Shown one piece after another: positions 1 through 9,321 of a stretch of 36,814 bases of DNA. A program made the position numbers and the translations under genes. Position 1 is the first letter of the stretch, and each line of letters begins with the position of its first letter. This DNA is from JOPF133 sp052144935 (lineage in GTDB: Bacteria > Acidobacteriota > Terriglobia > Bryobacterales > Bryobacteraceae), in assembly GCA_052144935.1 (NCBI GenBank), contig JBKQPR010000364.1:1-36814 (forward strand), in the 5' to 3' direction. The notes below the pieces were generated by a model. The model searched no databases and was not told the origin of the DNA. It worked only from the letters and a program-made list of their open reading frames with translations.

Positions 1-13
1 TCGGGAAGAATGA

Positions 14-2182
14 ATGAGTTACGAAACTGCTGGCGCTGGCCGTTTCCTTGCCCGCCGGCAAATCGTGTTCTTGGTGTGGGTCACTTTTGCCGAGCGCAAA
101 TGGGTCATTCTTGCCGAGCGCCGAGGCACCGGGCGGCAGATGTTTGGCGGCGATACGGTTTCGGACACGCTGGCTGCGGTGTTGAAGACGGAGCCGGACT
201 GGAGCCGGTTGCCGGCGGAGACTCCTGCGCCCATCCGCAGGCTGCTGCGGCGGTGCCTGGAGCGGGACCGCAAGCGGCGCTTGGCCGACATGGCCGATGC
301 GCGCCTGGAGATCGAGGAAGCGCTGGCGGGAGGCGGAGCGGAGGCTCCGCGGCCGGCGGAAGCGCGCCCCACCACGTCGTTCCCATGGGTAATCGCGGCG
401 GTTGTGCTGGCGGCCCTCGCGGCGACTGCATCGTGGATCGCCTGGCGCGCTACGCGGCCGGCAGATCTTCCCTTGACGCGCCTGAGCGTGGACCTGGGGC
501 CGGATGCCATGACAGGTTTCAGTCTCACCGCCGCCATCTCTCCCGACGGCCGGCGGCTGGTCTTTCCGGCGCGCGGTCCGAATGGCAAACAGCAGCTTGC
601 CACCCGGCTTCTAGACCAGGCCCAAGCCACCCTGCTAGCCGGCACCGAAAACGGCCGCGATCCGTTTTTCTCTCCCGACAACCAATGGGTCGGATTCTTC
701 GCGGATACCAAGCTCAAGAAAATCTCCGTCCAGGGCGGAGCGCCGGTGGCTCTGTGCGATGCCACGTCTGATTCCGGCGCCAGTTGGGGGGAAAACGGAA
801 CCATTATTGCGGCACTGAGCCAGTTGTCCAGTCTTTCGCGGGTGCCCGATGCCGGGGGAAGGCCGCAGCCGTTGACCAGGCTGGGTAAAGGCGAGGCAAC
901 CCACCGCTGGCCGCAGATCCTGCCGGCAGGCCAGGCCGTTCTCTTCACGTCCGCTCCCACTCCATTCGGGATGGAGAACGCCAGCGTGGAAGCCATGCCG
1001 CTGAAGGGCGGCGTGACCAAGACGCTGGTAGCTGGGGGATATTTCGGCCGGTATGTGCCGGCGAACGGGACCCGCGGGTATCTGGTCTACCTGCATCAAG
1101 GCGTGCTGTTCGGGGCGGCCTTCGACCCCGGCCGGCTGGAACTTCAAGGCACGCCTGTACCGCTCCTGGAGGACGTGGCTGCCAGCCCGAATCAGGGCGG
1201 CGGCCAGTTCGACTTTTCCACGGCGCCCGCCGGTCACGGGACCTTGGTGTACCTGGCGGGCAAAGGGGCGGCTCAGACCTGGCCGGTGATGTGGCTGGAC
1301 AATTCCGGGAAGATGGAGCCGCTGATTGCCACGCCAGGTGCGTACAGCATACCCCGGTTTTCGCCTGACGGGCGGCGGCTGGCTCTGTCGGTGGGTAGCA
1401 GCAACGGCAACGACATTTACGTGTACGAATTGGGGCGGGAAACGATGACCCGGCTCACCTTCGGGGGGCATGCGCAGAACCCGGTCTGGGCCCCTGACGG
1501 GAAGCATATAGCTTTCCGGACGACCGGCGTCGGAATCTGGTGGGTCCGAAGCGACGGCTCCGGAGAACCACAGCAGATCCTCGCGGCTCAAACCAACACG
1601 ATTCCCTGGTCCTTCTCCCCCGATGGCCGGCGTCTAGCATACTTCGATTCCCGTGCCGAAACCGGTTTCGACATACTCACGCTGCCCCTGGATACGGGCG
1701 ATCCCGACCACCCCAAGCCGGACAAGCCGGAACCGTTCCTGGCAACGCCATCGGATGAGCTTGTGCCGATGTTCTCACCCGACGGACGATGGATCGCCTA
1801 TCGCTCCAACGAATCGGGAACGTTCGAGGTGTACGTGCGGCCTTTCCCAGCCGGGCGGGGCGGCAAGTGGCAGATCTCGAACGGAGGCGGGCTGTACGGA
1901 ATCTGGTCCAACAATGGCCGGGAGTTGTTCTACGAAGCGGCGGACAACCGCATCATGGTGGTGGATTACACGGTGAATGGCGATTCCTTCGTGCCCGGCA
2001 AGCCGCGCCTTTGGTCCGGGAAGCAGATCTATTTCACCGGTACTTCGAACCTGGCCCTGGCGCCGGACGGCAAGCGCTTCGCCGTCTTCCCCATGCCTGA
2101 AGCCACGGGACCGGAGAAAGGTTCGGTACACGTCGTTTTCCTGCAGAACTTTTTGGATGAGCTGAAGCGGAGGATTCATTGA
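14..2182 (+). pseudogene. Ser/Thr kinase-PD40 propeller protein, kinase domain truncated
   Basis: The reading frame enters from the left edge. Residues 39-105 match only the very end of a Pkinase domain (TGRQMFGGDTVSDTLAAVL, then the RRCLERDRKRRL segment). A membrane segment follows at about 123-144 and then a long WD40-like/PD40 beta-propeller with repeated FSPDGR or APDGK motifs (for example ISPDGRRLVF, FSPDGRRLAL, APDGKRFAV). Acidobacterial proteins of this build normally have about 270 residues of kinase before this point, with the propeller outside the membrane. Here the P-loop, HRD and DFG motifs are absent. The first 38 codons are unlike a kinase and coincide with a 24-bp tandem repeat that looks like an insertion-sequence end, so the start at 14 is probably an artefact. 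The propeller part is open to its stop, which overlaps the next gene's start. Confidence 0.75.
77..128. mobile_element. Probable IS21-like terminal repeats (element end)
   Basis: Two 24-bp units lie back to back: tgggtcacttttgccgagcg plus caaa (77-100), and tgggtcattcttgccgagcg plus ccga (101-124). Repeated motifs beginning tgggtca are typical of the multiple terminal repeats of IS21-family ends. The block ends in ...ggca at about 128, and kinase-coding sequence begins directly after it. No transposase is visible; it would lie left of the window. The family assignment is from memory of such ends. Confidence 0.45.
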
Positions 2183-4209
2183 ACACGATGAGACCACTAA
2201 TTTCAGTTGTAGCGGGACTTGCCTGGTTGGGCTGGGCCGCTCCCGCCGGCGCGCAACGCGTGACGGTGTCCCATGCGGACGGAGTGTGGACGATCCACGG
2301 GCAGAAGAATACCGTGGAGATGAACGAGCGCGACCTGGCGGTGACGGTTCGCGCGGGGGCGGTGGTTTGGAAGATGGTGCCTTCTTCCGGCCAGGACATG
2401 CTGGTCAGCGCGGGCGGGGACCGGTTCTGGCTGCGGCTGGCGGATGCGGGACAGATCCGGACGGAGCCGTATGAGACGGGATTCAAGACCGGCGTGCGGC
2501 TGACGCTCGATCAGTTCCGCGGCACGGGGCAGGTTGCGCCGGGCGCGCCGGTGGGTGTGCGGGTGGTGTTGACGATGTGCCTGGAAGGGACGGACGAAGA
2601 GCTGGTCTCGGAGGCCATGGTCAACGAGCGCACGGCGGAAGTGAAGGAGCTGCACTGGCCTATGGCGATGGATGGGAGCGCGGTGGATTACACGGTGCTT
2701 TCGAGCGACAACGGGACGCTGCTGCCGCGGGACTGGCCCAAGCCGTACCATCCGATCCAGCGGGCGGCGGGCGACCACAGCATCATTCAGAGCCACCTGA
2801 TCGAGAGCTGGTCGATGTCGTGGTGGGGATTCGAGAAAGGCGACGCGGCCATGATCGTGATTGTGGAGACGCCGGACGATGCGGCGTATACGTTCCGGCA
2901 TCCGGCGGGCGGGCCGACGTCGATCGGGCCGAGCTGGCGGGCGCAGCTTGGGCGGTTCGGGTATCTGCGCAGCGTGCGGATGGGATTCCTTCCGAAGGGG
3001 AACTATGTCGATCTGGCGAAGCGGTATCGCAAGTATGTAATGGATTCGGGGCTGTTCGTTTCGCTGAAGGAGAAGATCGCGCAGAGGCCGGTGGTGGGGA
3101 ATTTGATCGGACATCCGTTCATCGGAGCGAGCGTGCTGCGGAACAAGCGGCCGGGCGCGGCGACTTACGACACTAAGAACCCGGACAGTAACCGGCGGCT
3201 AACTACCTTCGAACAGAACATACAAAGGCTGCGGGAGATGAAGGCGCAGGGGTGGGAGAAGCTGAACGTGAGCCTTTCGGGATGGCTGAACCAGGGATAC
3301 GACCGGCAGACGCCGGATGCGCTGCCGCCACCCGCGGAAGCCGGCGGATGGGCCGGGATGAAGGCCTTCTTCGACGCCTGCAAGGAACTCGGGTACACCT
3401 GCTGGCTGCACGATCAGTATCGCGACTATTACACGGACGCACCATCGTGGAACCCGGATTTCGCGGTACACGCGGAAGAGAATGGGGGCGCGCCGGACGC
3501 CTTTCCGGGGACGCGCTACAAGGACGATTGGAAAGACGGCTACATCCCGATGATGGACCATTGGGACGGCGGCGCGCAGGGGTATCTGAATAACAGGTTC
3601 ATGATCGGCCACTTAGTGAAGACGTACAGGGAGATGTTCGACCACGGCATCCATCCGCAGGGGAGTTACCAGGATGTGTTCGGTTATATACCGCCGGACG
3701 AGGACTTCAATCCCAACCATCCGAGCAGCAGGACCGATTCGATGAACGGGCGGGCGGCGGTGCTGCACTGGGTGCGGAACAATTTGGGGATTGTGGGCAC
3801 GGAAGCGGGATCGGACTGGCTGGCGGGGATGGTGGACTATACGACGTCGCGGTTCAACCGGGGATCGAATACGGGGACGGACCCGGACCATCAGGATGCG
3901 ATCCCGATTCCGCTGTACGAGCTGGTGTATCACGACGCGGTGGTGACGGCGGCCACACCGAATAATTTGCGGTCGCTGTTGCATGGGAACGCGCCGCAGA
4001 TGGGGTATGCGCGAGTGGATGCGACCGGGGACCAGGTGCGGCGGATGGCGGCGCTGCATGCGCGGGTGGGGCTGCTGGAGATGACCAACCACGAGTTTCT
4101 GGACGCGGGGCGGCAGAGGGAGCGGTCGACGTTTGCGGACGGGACTATGGTGACGGTGGATTGGGGGAAGGGGACGGTGGAGGTGAAGCCGGAGGTAGGG
4201 GCGCGGTAG
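2179..4209 (+). CDS. Secreted glycoside-hydrolase-like protein (DUF5696-like)
   Basis: A 676-residue exported protein. The N-terminus is a signal peptide (MRPLISVVAGLAWLGWAAP, cleavage near AGA-Q). The first ~290 residues look like a beta-sandwich. The second half resembles a TIM-barrel glycosidase: LNVSLSGWLNQGYD, then ELGYTCWLHDQYRDYY, then GSYQDVFGY (Asp near residue 498) and GIVGTEAGSDW (Glu near 541), which are the kind of places where barrel glycosidases keep catalytic acids. I believe it is closest to DUF5696/GH101-like proteins, but no substrate can be read. The TTG start at 2179 overlaps the previous stop and has GGAGGA six bases upstream; an ATG at 2188 is the alternative and gives a cleaner signal peptide. 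Coupling to the preceding propeller gene is likely. Confidence 0.6.
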   Translation: MNTMRPLISVVAGLAWLGWAAPAGAQRVTVSHADGVWTIHGQKNTVEMNERDLAVTVRAGAVVWKMVPSSGQDMLVSAGGDRFWLRLADAGQIRTEPYETGFKTGVRLTLDQFRGTGQVAPGAPVGVRVVLTMCLEGTDEELVSEAMVNERTAEVKELHWPMAMDGSAVDYTVLSSDNGTLLPRDWPKPYHPIQRAAGDHSIIQSHLIESWSMSWWGFEKGDAAMIVIVETPDDAAYTFRHPAGGPTSIGPSWRAQLGRFGYLRSVRMGFLPKGNYVDLAKRYRKYVMDSGLFVSLKEKIAQRPVVGNLIGHPFIGASVLRNKRPGAATYDTKNPDSNRRLTTFEQNIQRLREMKAQGWEKLNVSLSGWLNQGYDRQTPDALPPPAEAGGWAGMKAFFDACKELGYTCWLHDQYRDYYTDAPSWNPDFAVHAEENGGAPDAFPGTRYKDDWKDGYIPMMDHWDGGAQGYLNNRFMIGHLVKTYREMFDHGIHPQGSYQDVFGYIPPDEDFNPNHPSSRTDSMNGRAAVLHWVRNNLGIVGTEAGSDWLAGMVDYTTSRFNRGSNTGTDPDHQDAIPIPLYELVYHDAVVTAATPNNLRSLLHGNAPQMGYARVDATGDQVRRMAALHARVGLLEMTNHEFLDAGRQRERSTFADGTMVTVDWGKGTVEVKPEVGAR

Positions 4210-4219
4210 GTGGGGGCAG

Positions 4220-4726
4220 CTAAACACCCTTGGGTGTGCCCAGCAGGGAGATCAGGTAGGCTTGGGCGGCCGGCTCCTCGCGGATCGCACGCCAGCTTTG
4301 GAATGCCGAATCGACGTCTTTGATTAACGCGACGACGTCGGAGCGCGTCCATTGCATGGCGTTGTCGTAGTCGGCAGCAAGCCGCTGTTGCTGCGCGTCA
4401 GAAAACGTGTATGCAACACGGTGCAAATGGCGCATGCAGTCCAATTCAGGCCCGGGGACCGGCTTGGGACTCGAGTTCAAAAATCGGTCGCATTGCGCGC
4501 GCCGTTTGTCGGATGCGGTCTTCATTTTCCCGTGTTCGAAGAATCTGGCGAGCAGATCCCGCTGATCCACTTGTTTCCAGTTCAGAGTCGCTTCCCCAAT
4601 GAGCATGTGGAAGAGGGCGTAGTAAGCGGTCGAAACCGCCCTTCGGAGACTGGCCTGGCGGGGACGCGTTTTCTCTCGCCTGACCAGATGGCGGGCCTGC
4701 TCCAGCAAATGCTCGGGGTAGGGCAT
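4220..4726 (-). CDS. HEPN-domain protein
   Basis: 168 residues. The N-terminal half carries the HEPN helix signature RRAVSTAYYALFH (about residues 28-40), as in HEPN proteins of MNT/HEPN and related toxin-antitoxin pairs. A clean Rx4-6H ribonuclease motif is not obvious; RFFEH at 61-65 is only Rx3H. It may therefore act as a non-nucleolytic HEPN or have a shifted active site. I chose the ATG at 4726 because the longer frame upstream is a shadow of the next gene. It starts 4 bp after the stop of that partner gene, so the two form an operon and are probably functionally paired. It converges with the glycosidase-like gene 10 bp away. Confidence 0.7.
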   Translation of the reverse strand: MPYPEHLLEQARHLVRREKTRPRQASLRRAVSTAYYALFHMLIGEATLNWKQVDQRDLLARFFEHGKMKTASDKRRAQCDRFLNSSPKPVPGPELDCMRHLHRVAYTFSDAQQQRLAADYDNAMQWTRSDVVALIKDVDSAFQSWRAIREEPAAQAYLISLLGTPKGV

Positions 4727-4730
4727 TGGT

Positions 4731-5051
4731 TCATTCCCATTTGGGATCTTTAAGCTCCGCCTGTTCCGATAGGCTTCGGAAATTGAAATAGTCGTGGCGA
4801 CCGTACTGCTCGGCGTCGACTTCGTTCCAGACTGCCTCTCTGACCCGTTGCGCCGTTTCGCCCAGCTCTTCCTCGCGGCTGGCGACCTCATCCGACAGCA
4901 GAACCCGATAGAAGATCGAGGGGTCGCCGGTCCAATCGTCGGCGAGGCTGTAGCGGATGCGCACCACATCGGGCGCAAGAACCGCCTCGGCTCTCTTGAC
5001 GCCGGAAGCGATTTCGGCTTCATTCACCCAGCTTGGTGGGAACATTGGCAT
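4731..5051 (-). CDS. Small partner of HEPN protein, hypothetical
   Basis: 106 residues, acidic, without membrane segments. Its composition and segments such as VRIRYSLADDWTGDPSIFYR and HDYFNFRSLSEQAEL resemble small proteins that I recall lying directly in front of HEPN genes in many bacteria, but I know no defined function. The order partner first, HEPN second, with a 4-bp gap fits a toxin-antitoxin-like module in which this would be the antitoxin or regulator; that is inference. The start may be the ATG at 5051 or at 5045. Confidence 0.6.
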   Translation of the reverse strand: MPMFPPSWVNEAEIASGVKRAEAVLAPDVVRIRYSLADDWTGDPSIFYRVLLSDEVASREEELGETAQRVREAVWNEVDAEQYGRHDYFNFRSLSEQAELKDPKWE

Positions 5052-5275
5052 ACTGCCATTATCTCGCGGCTTGGTGGCTTTGGGCTATGGCCGCCAGCGA
5101 AGCGCGCCGGCCGAAAGCCGGCTGCAGCCAGGATTGGCTGCCCGCAATGCCAGCGACGCTTCGCGCCGATGAGCAGGCGCGGGTGCCCCCTGGGCCCTGC
5201 CCCACGGAGAACCATCGCGGGCCCGCGAAGAGTTGACGCCGGCAACTTGGCGGCGCGGCCGGCTGGGAGCCTGCC
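5052..5275. other. Intergenic stretch with two GC-rich hairpins
   Basis: No gene is supported here. Two perfect short inverted repeats are visible: GCCGGC-cgaaa-GCCGGC at 5106-5122, and GCAGCCA-ggat-TGGCTGC at 5124-5141. They lie downstream of the ADOP permease stop and upstream of the HEPN operon, so a transcription terminator is possible, although there is no T tract. Confidence 0.4.
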
Positions 5276-7687
5276 CTATTCGCTGCGCAGGGCCACCAGG
5301 GGGTCGACGCGCATGGCTCGCAGGGCGGGGATGGCGCAGGCGACGAGCGCGGTGGCCAGGAGCACGCATGCGACGGCGAAGTATGTGGCTGGATCGGTGG
5401 GGCGGACTTCAAAGAGTTGCGACGCTAGCAGACGGCCGGCGCCTGCGGCGGCGGTTACGCCAATGACGATACCGGACGATACCAGTGCGCCGGCGTAGGA
5501 GAAGACCATGTGCAGGACGTGGGAGCGGCGCGCGCCTAAGGCCATGCGAATGCCGATCTCCTGGGTGGCCTGGGTAACGCAATAGGAGATCACGCCGTAA
5601 ATGCCGATCATGGAGAGCGCCAGCGCCACGGCGGCGAACACGGCCATCAGAAGCATCGAAAAACGCCGCTGCGAGAGGGAGGTTTCGAGCAGGCCGTCCA
5701 CGGTGCCCACGGCGTCGAGGGGGAGTTCGGGGTCCATTTGACGGATGGCGGCGCGGACGGGGGCCACCAGGGCGGTGGGATCGCCGGCCGTGCGGACGCC
5801 GAAGTACATGGCTCCGAAGGGGTCCTGCTCGGCCGGAAAATAGACGGCGGCCCGGCCCTTGGATTCCAGCTCCTGGTCGCGGACGTCGCCGGCAATGCCT
5901 ACGATCTCGGCGGGCTTCATGCCGTTGCCCATTTGAATGCGCTGGCCCAGGGGATCTTCGCGGGGATAGAACTGGCGGGCCATGCCCTCGCTGATGAGGG
6001 CCACGAGAGGGGCTTTGGCGGTATCGCGCGCGGTGAAATCGCGGCCGCGGCGGAGGGGAATCCGCAGAGCCGCGAGGTATCCGGGGGTGACGGCGTAGTA
6101 GGCGGCGCTGGGTTCACTGCCCGTGGGCACGGGGGGTTTGCCGATCTGCGTAAACGAGAGAATGTAGTCGTCGCCGGCGAGCGGGAAGATCTGGCCGGCG
6201 CCGGCGGAGGCGACTCCGGGCAGGGCTCGGATACGGTCGAGGGCGGTGCGGTAGAACGAGGCAGTGAGTTCGTCGGTCTTGTACTTGGCCTGCGGGAGGT
6301 TGGTTCGGAAGGTGAGCACGTTGTGGGGGTCGAAGCCGGGGTCGATGGATTGGAGGCGGTAGAAGCTGCGCATCAGGAGGCCGGCGCCGGAAAGCAGGAC
6401 GAGGGCCAGGGCGACTTCGCCCACTACGAGCGCGCTGCGGAGGCGATTGCGGCGGAAACCGATGGCGTTGCCGCGGCCGCCATCGCGCAGGGAGGCAGTC
6501 AGATCGGTGCGGGCCACCTGGATGGCGGGGGCCAGGCCGAAGAGGATGCCGGTGAGCAGGGCCACGGCGGCGGTGAAGGCAAGAACGCGCGCGTCGAGCG
6601 AGATTTCCGGGGCGCGCGGAAGAATGGTGGGACTCAAATGCACCAGGGCGCGCGCGCCGGCCCACGCCAGGGCGATGCCGCAGGCGGCACCGAGCGACGC
6701 CAGCAGCAGGCTCTCGGTGAGAAGCTGGCGGACCAGGCGGCTGCGCGCAGCGCCCAGGGAGCTGCGAATGCCCATCTCACGGCGGCGCACGGACGCGCGC
6801 GACAGGAGCAGGTTGGCCACGTTGACGCAGGCGATCAGCAGAACGAAGCCGACGGCGGCCGCGATGGTCAGCATGGCGGGGCGGACGCTGCCGGTGATGG
6901 AATCCTGCAGGCTCCGCATGGTAGTGTCCCAACCGGAGTTGGAATTGGGATGATCGGCGGCGGCGCGCGCGGCGATGGCGTTGAGGTCGGCCCAGGCGGC
7001 CGCCAGAGGGACGCCGGGCTTGAGGCGGGCGACACCGCCGAGGTAATGTCCGCCGCGCTGCTGCCAGCTCTCGAGATTCATGGCCAGAGGCGTCCAGATC
7101 TCCGCGCGCGCGGGGAACGCAAAATCGGAGGGCATCACGCCGACCACGGTGTACGGATCGCCGTTGAGCTTGACGGTCCGCCCGAGCACGGCGCGATTGG
7201 CGGCGAAGCGGCGCTGCCAGAGCGAGTAGCTGAGAATGGCGACGTAGTGGTTGCCGAGCTGGCCTTCCTGGGCGGTGAAGGTGCGGCCGAGGAAGGGCTT
7301 GCGGCCGAGCACATCGAAGAAGTCGAGGGTAACGCGGGAGCCCGAGAGGCGCTCGGGTTCGGCGGCGGCGGCCAGGTTCAGCCCGGTCCGGCCGAACGCC
7401 GCGATGCCCGTGAAGGAGCGGTTATGGTCGCGGAAATCGAGATAGTTGCCGGGAGAAAGGGAGAACTGCGGAAAGCCGGCTTTGAGGTTGCGCTCGTGAA
7501 GCGACACGAGTTGTTGCGGGTTGCCCAAGCGGAGGGGGCGGAGAAGGACCGAGTCGACCACGGTGAAGATGGCGCTGTTGGCTCCGATGCCGAGCGCCAG
7601 GGCCAGCACGGAGACGCAGGCGAAACCGGGGTTGCGGGCCAGGGTGCGGAGGGCGTAGCGCAGGTCGCGGAGGAAGGAGCTGAACAT
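5276..7687 (-). CDS. ADOP-type ABC permease (FtsX/MacB-like)
   Basis: 803 residues with the duplicated MacB_PCD-FtsX arrangement of the acidobacterial duplicated orphan permeases (TIGR03434). The N-terminus MFSSFLRDLRYALRTLARNP is diagnostic. It is followed by a first membrane helix, a periplasmic MacB-like domain, an FtsX block around 275-390 (LLIACVNVANLLLSRASVR, EMGIRSSLGA), a second MacB-like unit starting near SALVVGEVALALVLLSG, and a last FtsX block ending in RVDPLVALRSE. No ATPase gene is nearby, as usual for this family. The substrate is unknown; relatives of MacB move peptides, lipoproteins or drugs. The length is normal and the gene is intact. The ATG at 7687 is clear. Confidence 0.93.
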   Translation of the reverse strand: MFSSFLRDLRYALRTLARNPGFACVSVLALALGIGANSAIFTVVDSVLLRPLRLGNPQQLVSLHERNLKAGFPQFSLSPGNYLDFRDHNRSFTGIAAFGRTGLNLAAAAEPERLSGSRVTLDFFDVLGRKPFLGRTFTAQEGQLGNHYVAILSYSLWQRRFAANRAVLGRTVKLNGDPYTVVGVMPSDFAFPARAEIWTPLAMNLESWQQRGGHYLGGVARLKPGVPLAAAWADLNAIAARAAADHPNSNSGWDTTMRSLQDSITGSVRPAMLTIAAAVGFVLLIACVNVANLLLSRASVRRREMGIRSSLGAARSRLVRQLLTESLLLASLGAACGIALAWAGARALVHLSPTILPRAPEISLDARVLAFTAAVALLTGILFGLAPAIQVARTDLTASLRDGGRGNAIGFRRNRLRSALVVGEVALALVLLSGAGLLMRSFYRLQSIDPGFDPHNVLTFRTNLPQAKYKTDELTASFYRTALDRIRALPGVASAGAGQIFPLAGDDYILSFTQIGKPPVPTGSEPSAAYYAVTPGYLAALRIPLRRGRDFTARDTAKAPLVALISEGMARQFYPREDPLGQRIQMGNGMKPAEIVGIAGDVRDQELESKGRAAVYFPAEQDPFGAMYFGVRTAGDPTALVAPVRAAIRQMDPELPLDAVGTVDGLLETSLSQRRFSMLLMAVFAAVALALSMIGIYGVISYCVTQATQEIGIRMALGARRSHVLHMVFSYAGALVSSGIVIGVTAAAGAGRLLASQLFEVRPTDPATYFAVACVLLATALVACAIPALRAMRVDPLVALRSE

Positions 7688-7743
7688 GGTGGTTGGACGG
7701 GCGGGAGGGCGGGGGGTTAGGGTTGTGGGGGCGCCTTGGAACT

Positions 7744-7766
7744 CTGGCGCTTACGAATTGCGCCAG
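7744..7766 (-). terminator. Hairpin overlapping the stop codon of the baeRF gene
   Basis: A perfect inverted repeat, CTGGCGC-ttacgaatt-GCGCCAG. The loop contains the stop codon of the gene at 7751-8935. There is no T tract, so it could be a terminator-like or mRNA 3'-end structure rather than a classical intrinsic terminator. Confidence 0.4.
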
Positions 7767-8935
7767 CGAAGAAAGGCTCCGACCCCGCCGACGGATTCAA
7801 GCAATGTCGAATCGTTAATAAAAGCGATGGTGGCGCCGGTTTGCGTGGCTTTCGTCACCAGCAAATCCGGTAACGACGCTTCCCGCGGCCGATCGCTTTC
7901 CGTGCCGCCACTGGCATCCGGAATTTCCGGCGCGATGACGGCATCGATCCCGACGGTCTCTGCATTGGTTCGCTCGAGCAATTTGCTCAGCAGCAGCTCA
8001 TCGACCTGGCCATTGGTCAATGCCTCAAGGGTCGCTTCCGGTCCGACAACAGCTAGCCCTCGCGCTCGAAATGCCTCCATTAGCCGGTCTACTTTCTCCG
8101 TATCTGTCTTGGCCGCTTCTTCTTTGATTTTGTCGATCGTGGCGGAAAATATCTCTCGTTCCGAGGCATCGTTGGCGATCTTGGGTCCTTCGACCACCAT
8201 GCCGCGGATGTCCTGCGGCAGTTGCTCCATCAATAGCGGGATGGTTTCGGAATCGCCCGCGACGACGATCTGCGCAACCCGATCTTCGCGGACGATTTGA
8301 ACCAGATGCTCCGCGACCTCCTTGGCATGTTCCTGCTGAGCGTTCTCGACGCGCCGCTGATAGCGCGCTTGCGACCATCCTCCCACCCTGACACGGTGCA
8401 TTTTCTTGCTATCGATCCGGTCGTCGTCAAGCTTTTTGCCAAGGCCGAACACGAAGATGCGCGCCCGATTGGCATCTGTGAGGAGCGCGGCATAGCGGGG
8501 ATTCTCATCGTCGATCAGCGCCAGTTGATAGAGGTGCGGCTGACTATAGACGTAGATGCGATGTTCACGAATGGGCGCCGCCAATTGAATGGTTTCGAAG
8601 AATTCCTTTGCCGAGCAGGCAAATAGCGCCAAGCCATTGGTGGAAGTATCCAAATGTCCGGCGATAAAGGCGAGGATGCGTTCGGCGTCGCAATCGAAGC
8701 TTTGCCGTTCGGGAGTGCCGGCCGGCCATGTGCGCGCCAGAGCCTTGAATTCGCGTTCGAGGTAAGGTTGAGGATCGGGCGTCCGGCCATGCTGGTCGGA
8801 CTGCATATTGAGATAGACGCTCAAGACCGGCAAGGTGGTCGGTTCGAAGTCTGCGAGCTTCAAGAGCAGTTGCTCGACAGCGGACCCGGCAGGAGATCCT
8901 GGGGCTTCCGATGTGGGCGGTTCAGGGGGAATCAT
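7751..8935 (-). CDS. Bacterial eRF1/Vms1-like protein (baeRF family)
   Basis: 394 residues. The layout matches bacterial archaeo-eukaryotic release factor families: an N-terminal domain with VLSVYLNMQSD (about 37-46), a middle domain with RARIFVFGLGKKL and the loop GGWSQARYQRR (185-195), then an L7Ae-like C-terminal domain ending GATIAFINDSTLLESVGGVG. The GGWSQ loop is where eRF1 has its GGQ and Vms1/ANKZF1 its catalytic glutamine, so release or hydrolysis of peptidyl-tRNA on stalled ribosomes is the expected role by family. It stands alone, between a permease and a long gap, with no ribosome-rescue genes beside it. It is often annotated as a host-attachment or peptide chain release factor-like protein. 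Confidence 0.82.
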   Translation of the reverse strand: MIPPEPPTSEAPGSPAGSAVEQLLLKLADFEPTTLPVLSVYLNMQSDQHGRTPDPQPYLEREFKALARTWPAGTPERQSFDCDAERILAFIAGHLDTSTNGLALFACSAKEFFETIQLAAPIREHRIYVYSQPHLYQLALIDDENPRYAALLTDANRARIFVFGLGKKLDDDRIDSKKMHRVRVGGWSQARYQRRVENAQQEHAKEVAEHLVQIVREDRVAQIVVAGDSETIPLLMEQLPQDIRGMVVEGPKIANDASEREIFSATIDKIKEEAAKTDTEKVDRLMEAFRARGLAVVGPEATLEALTNGQVDELLLSKLLERTNAETVGIDAVIAPEIPDASGGTESDRPREASLPDLLVTKATQTGATIAFINDSTLLESVGGVGAFLRWRNS

Positions 8936-9321
8936 GACATTGTCTTTCTAGATTCGGATTAAGGCGATGCCGCTCTGGGCATCGAACCGCCGCTCCAAAT
9001 GTTTCAGCGATTGGCCGAGTATGGATTCGAGAGTTGGCCGCGCGTAGCCCTAGCGGAAGTGCCCGCAACGGTTGCGCCTCCGCGTTTGCCCAATGCCGCA
9101 TGGGAGAATGCGCCGATGGCGGTGAAATGCGCGGACTTGATCGATTGGTCACGAGAGCAGGTCGACGGGCGGTTTGGTTCTCATCGAGTTTCAACGTCAC
9201 GGCCTGCGATTTACTAAGCACGTGAAAGGCCACGGGCGCCACGCCGGCGGGACGGATGGTTTCGTTGGCACTTGGCCGGGTTGGGGGGTGCGGGGAAAGC
9301 AGGCTAAAGCATGCACCACAT
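8936..9321. other. 386-bp gap, no gene recognised
   Basis: Short open frames occur on both strands but have no family resemblance, no ribosome binding site and a composition like random GC-rich DNA. The promoter of the baeRF gene should lie at the left end of this gap (minus strand). I see no convincing -35/-10 pair, no tRNA and no clear long inverted repeat. Confidence 0.4.

Noticed and set aside
5738..7720. A 660-residue open frame on the plus strand opposite the ADOP permease
   Set aside because: Gly/Ala/Glu-rich with no motifs; it is the GC-driven shadow of a clearly recognised gene.
8936..9321. Short open frames in the gap between the baeRF gene and Uma2
   Set aside because: No family resemblance, no ribosome binding site, and they run into neighbouring genes.
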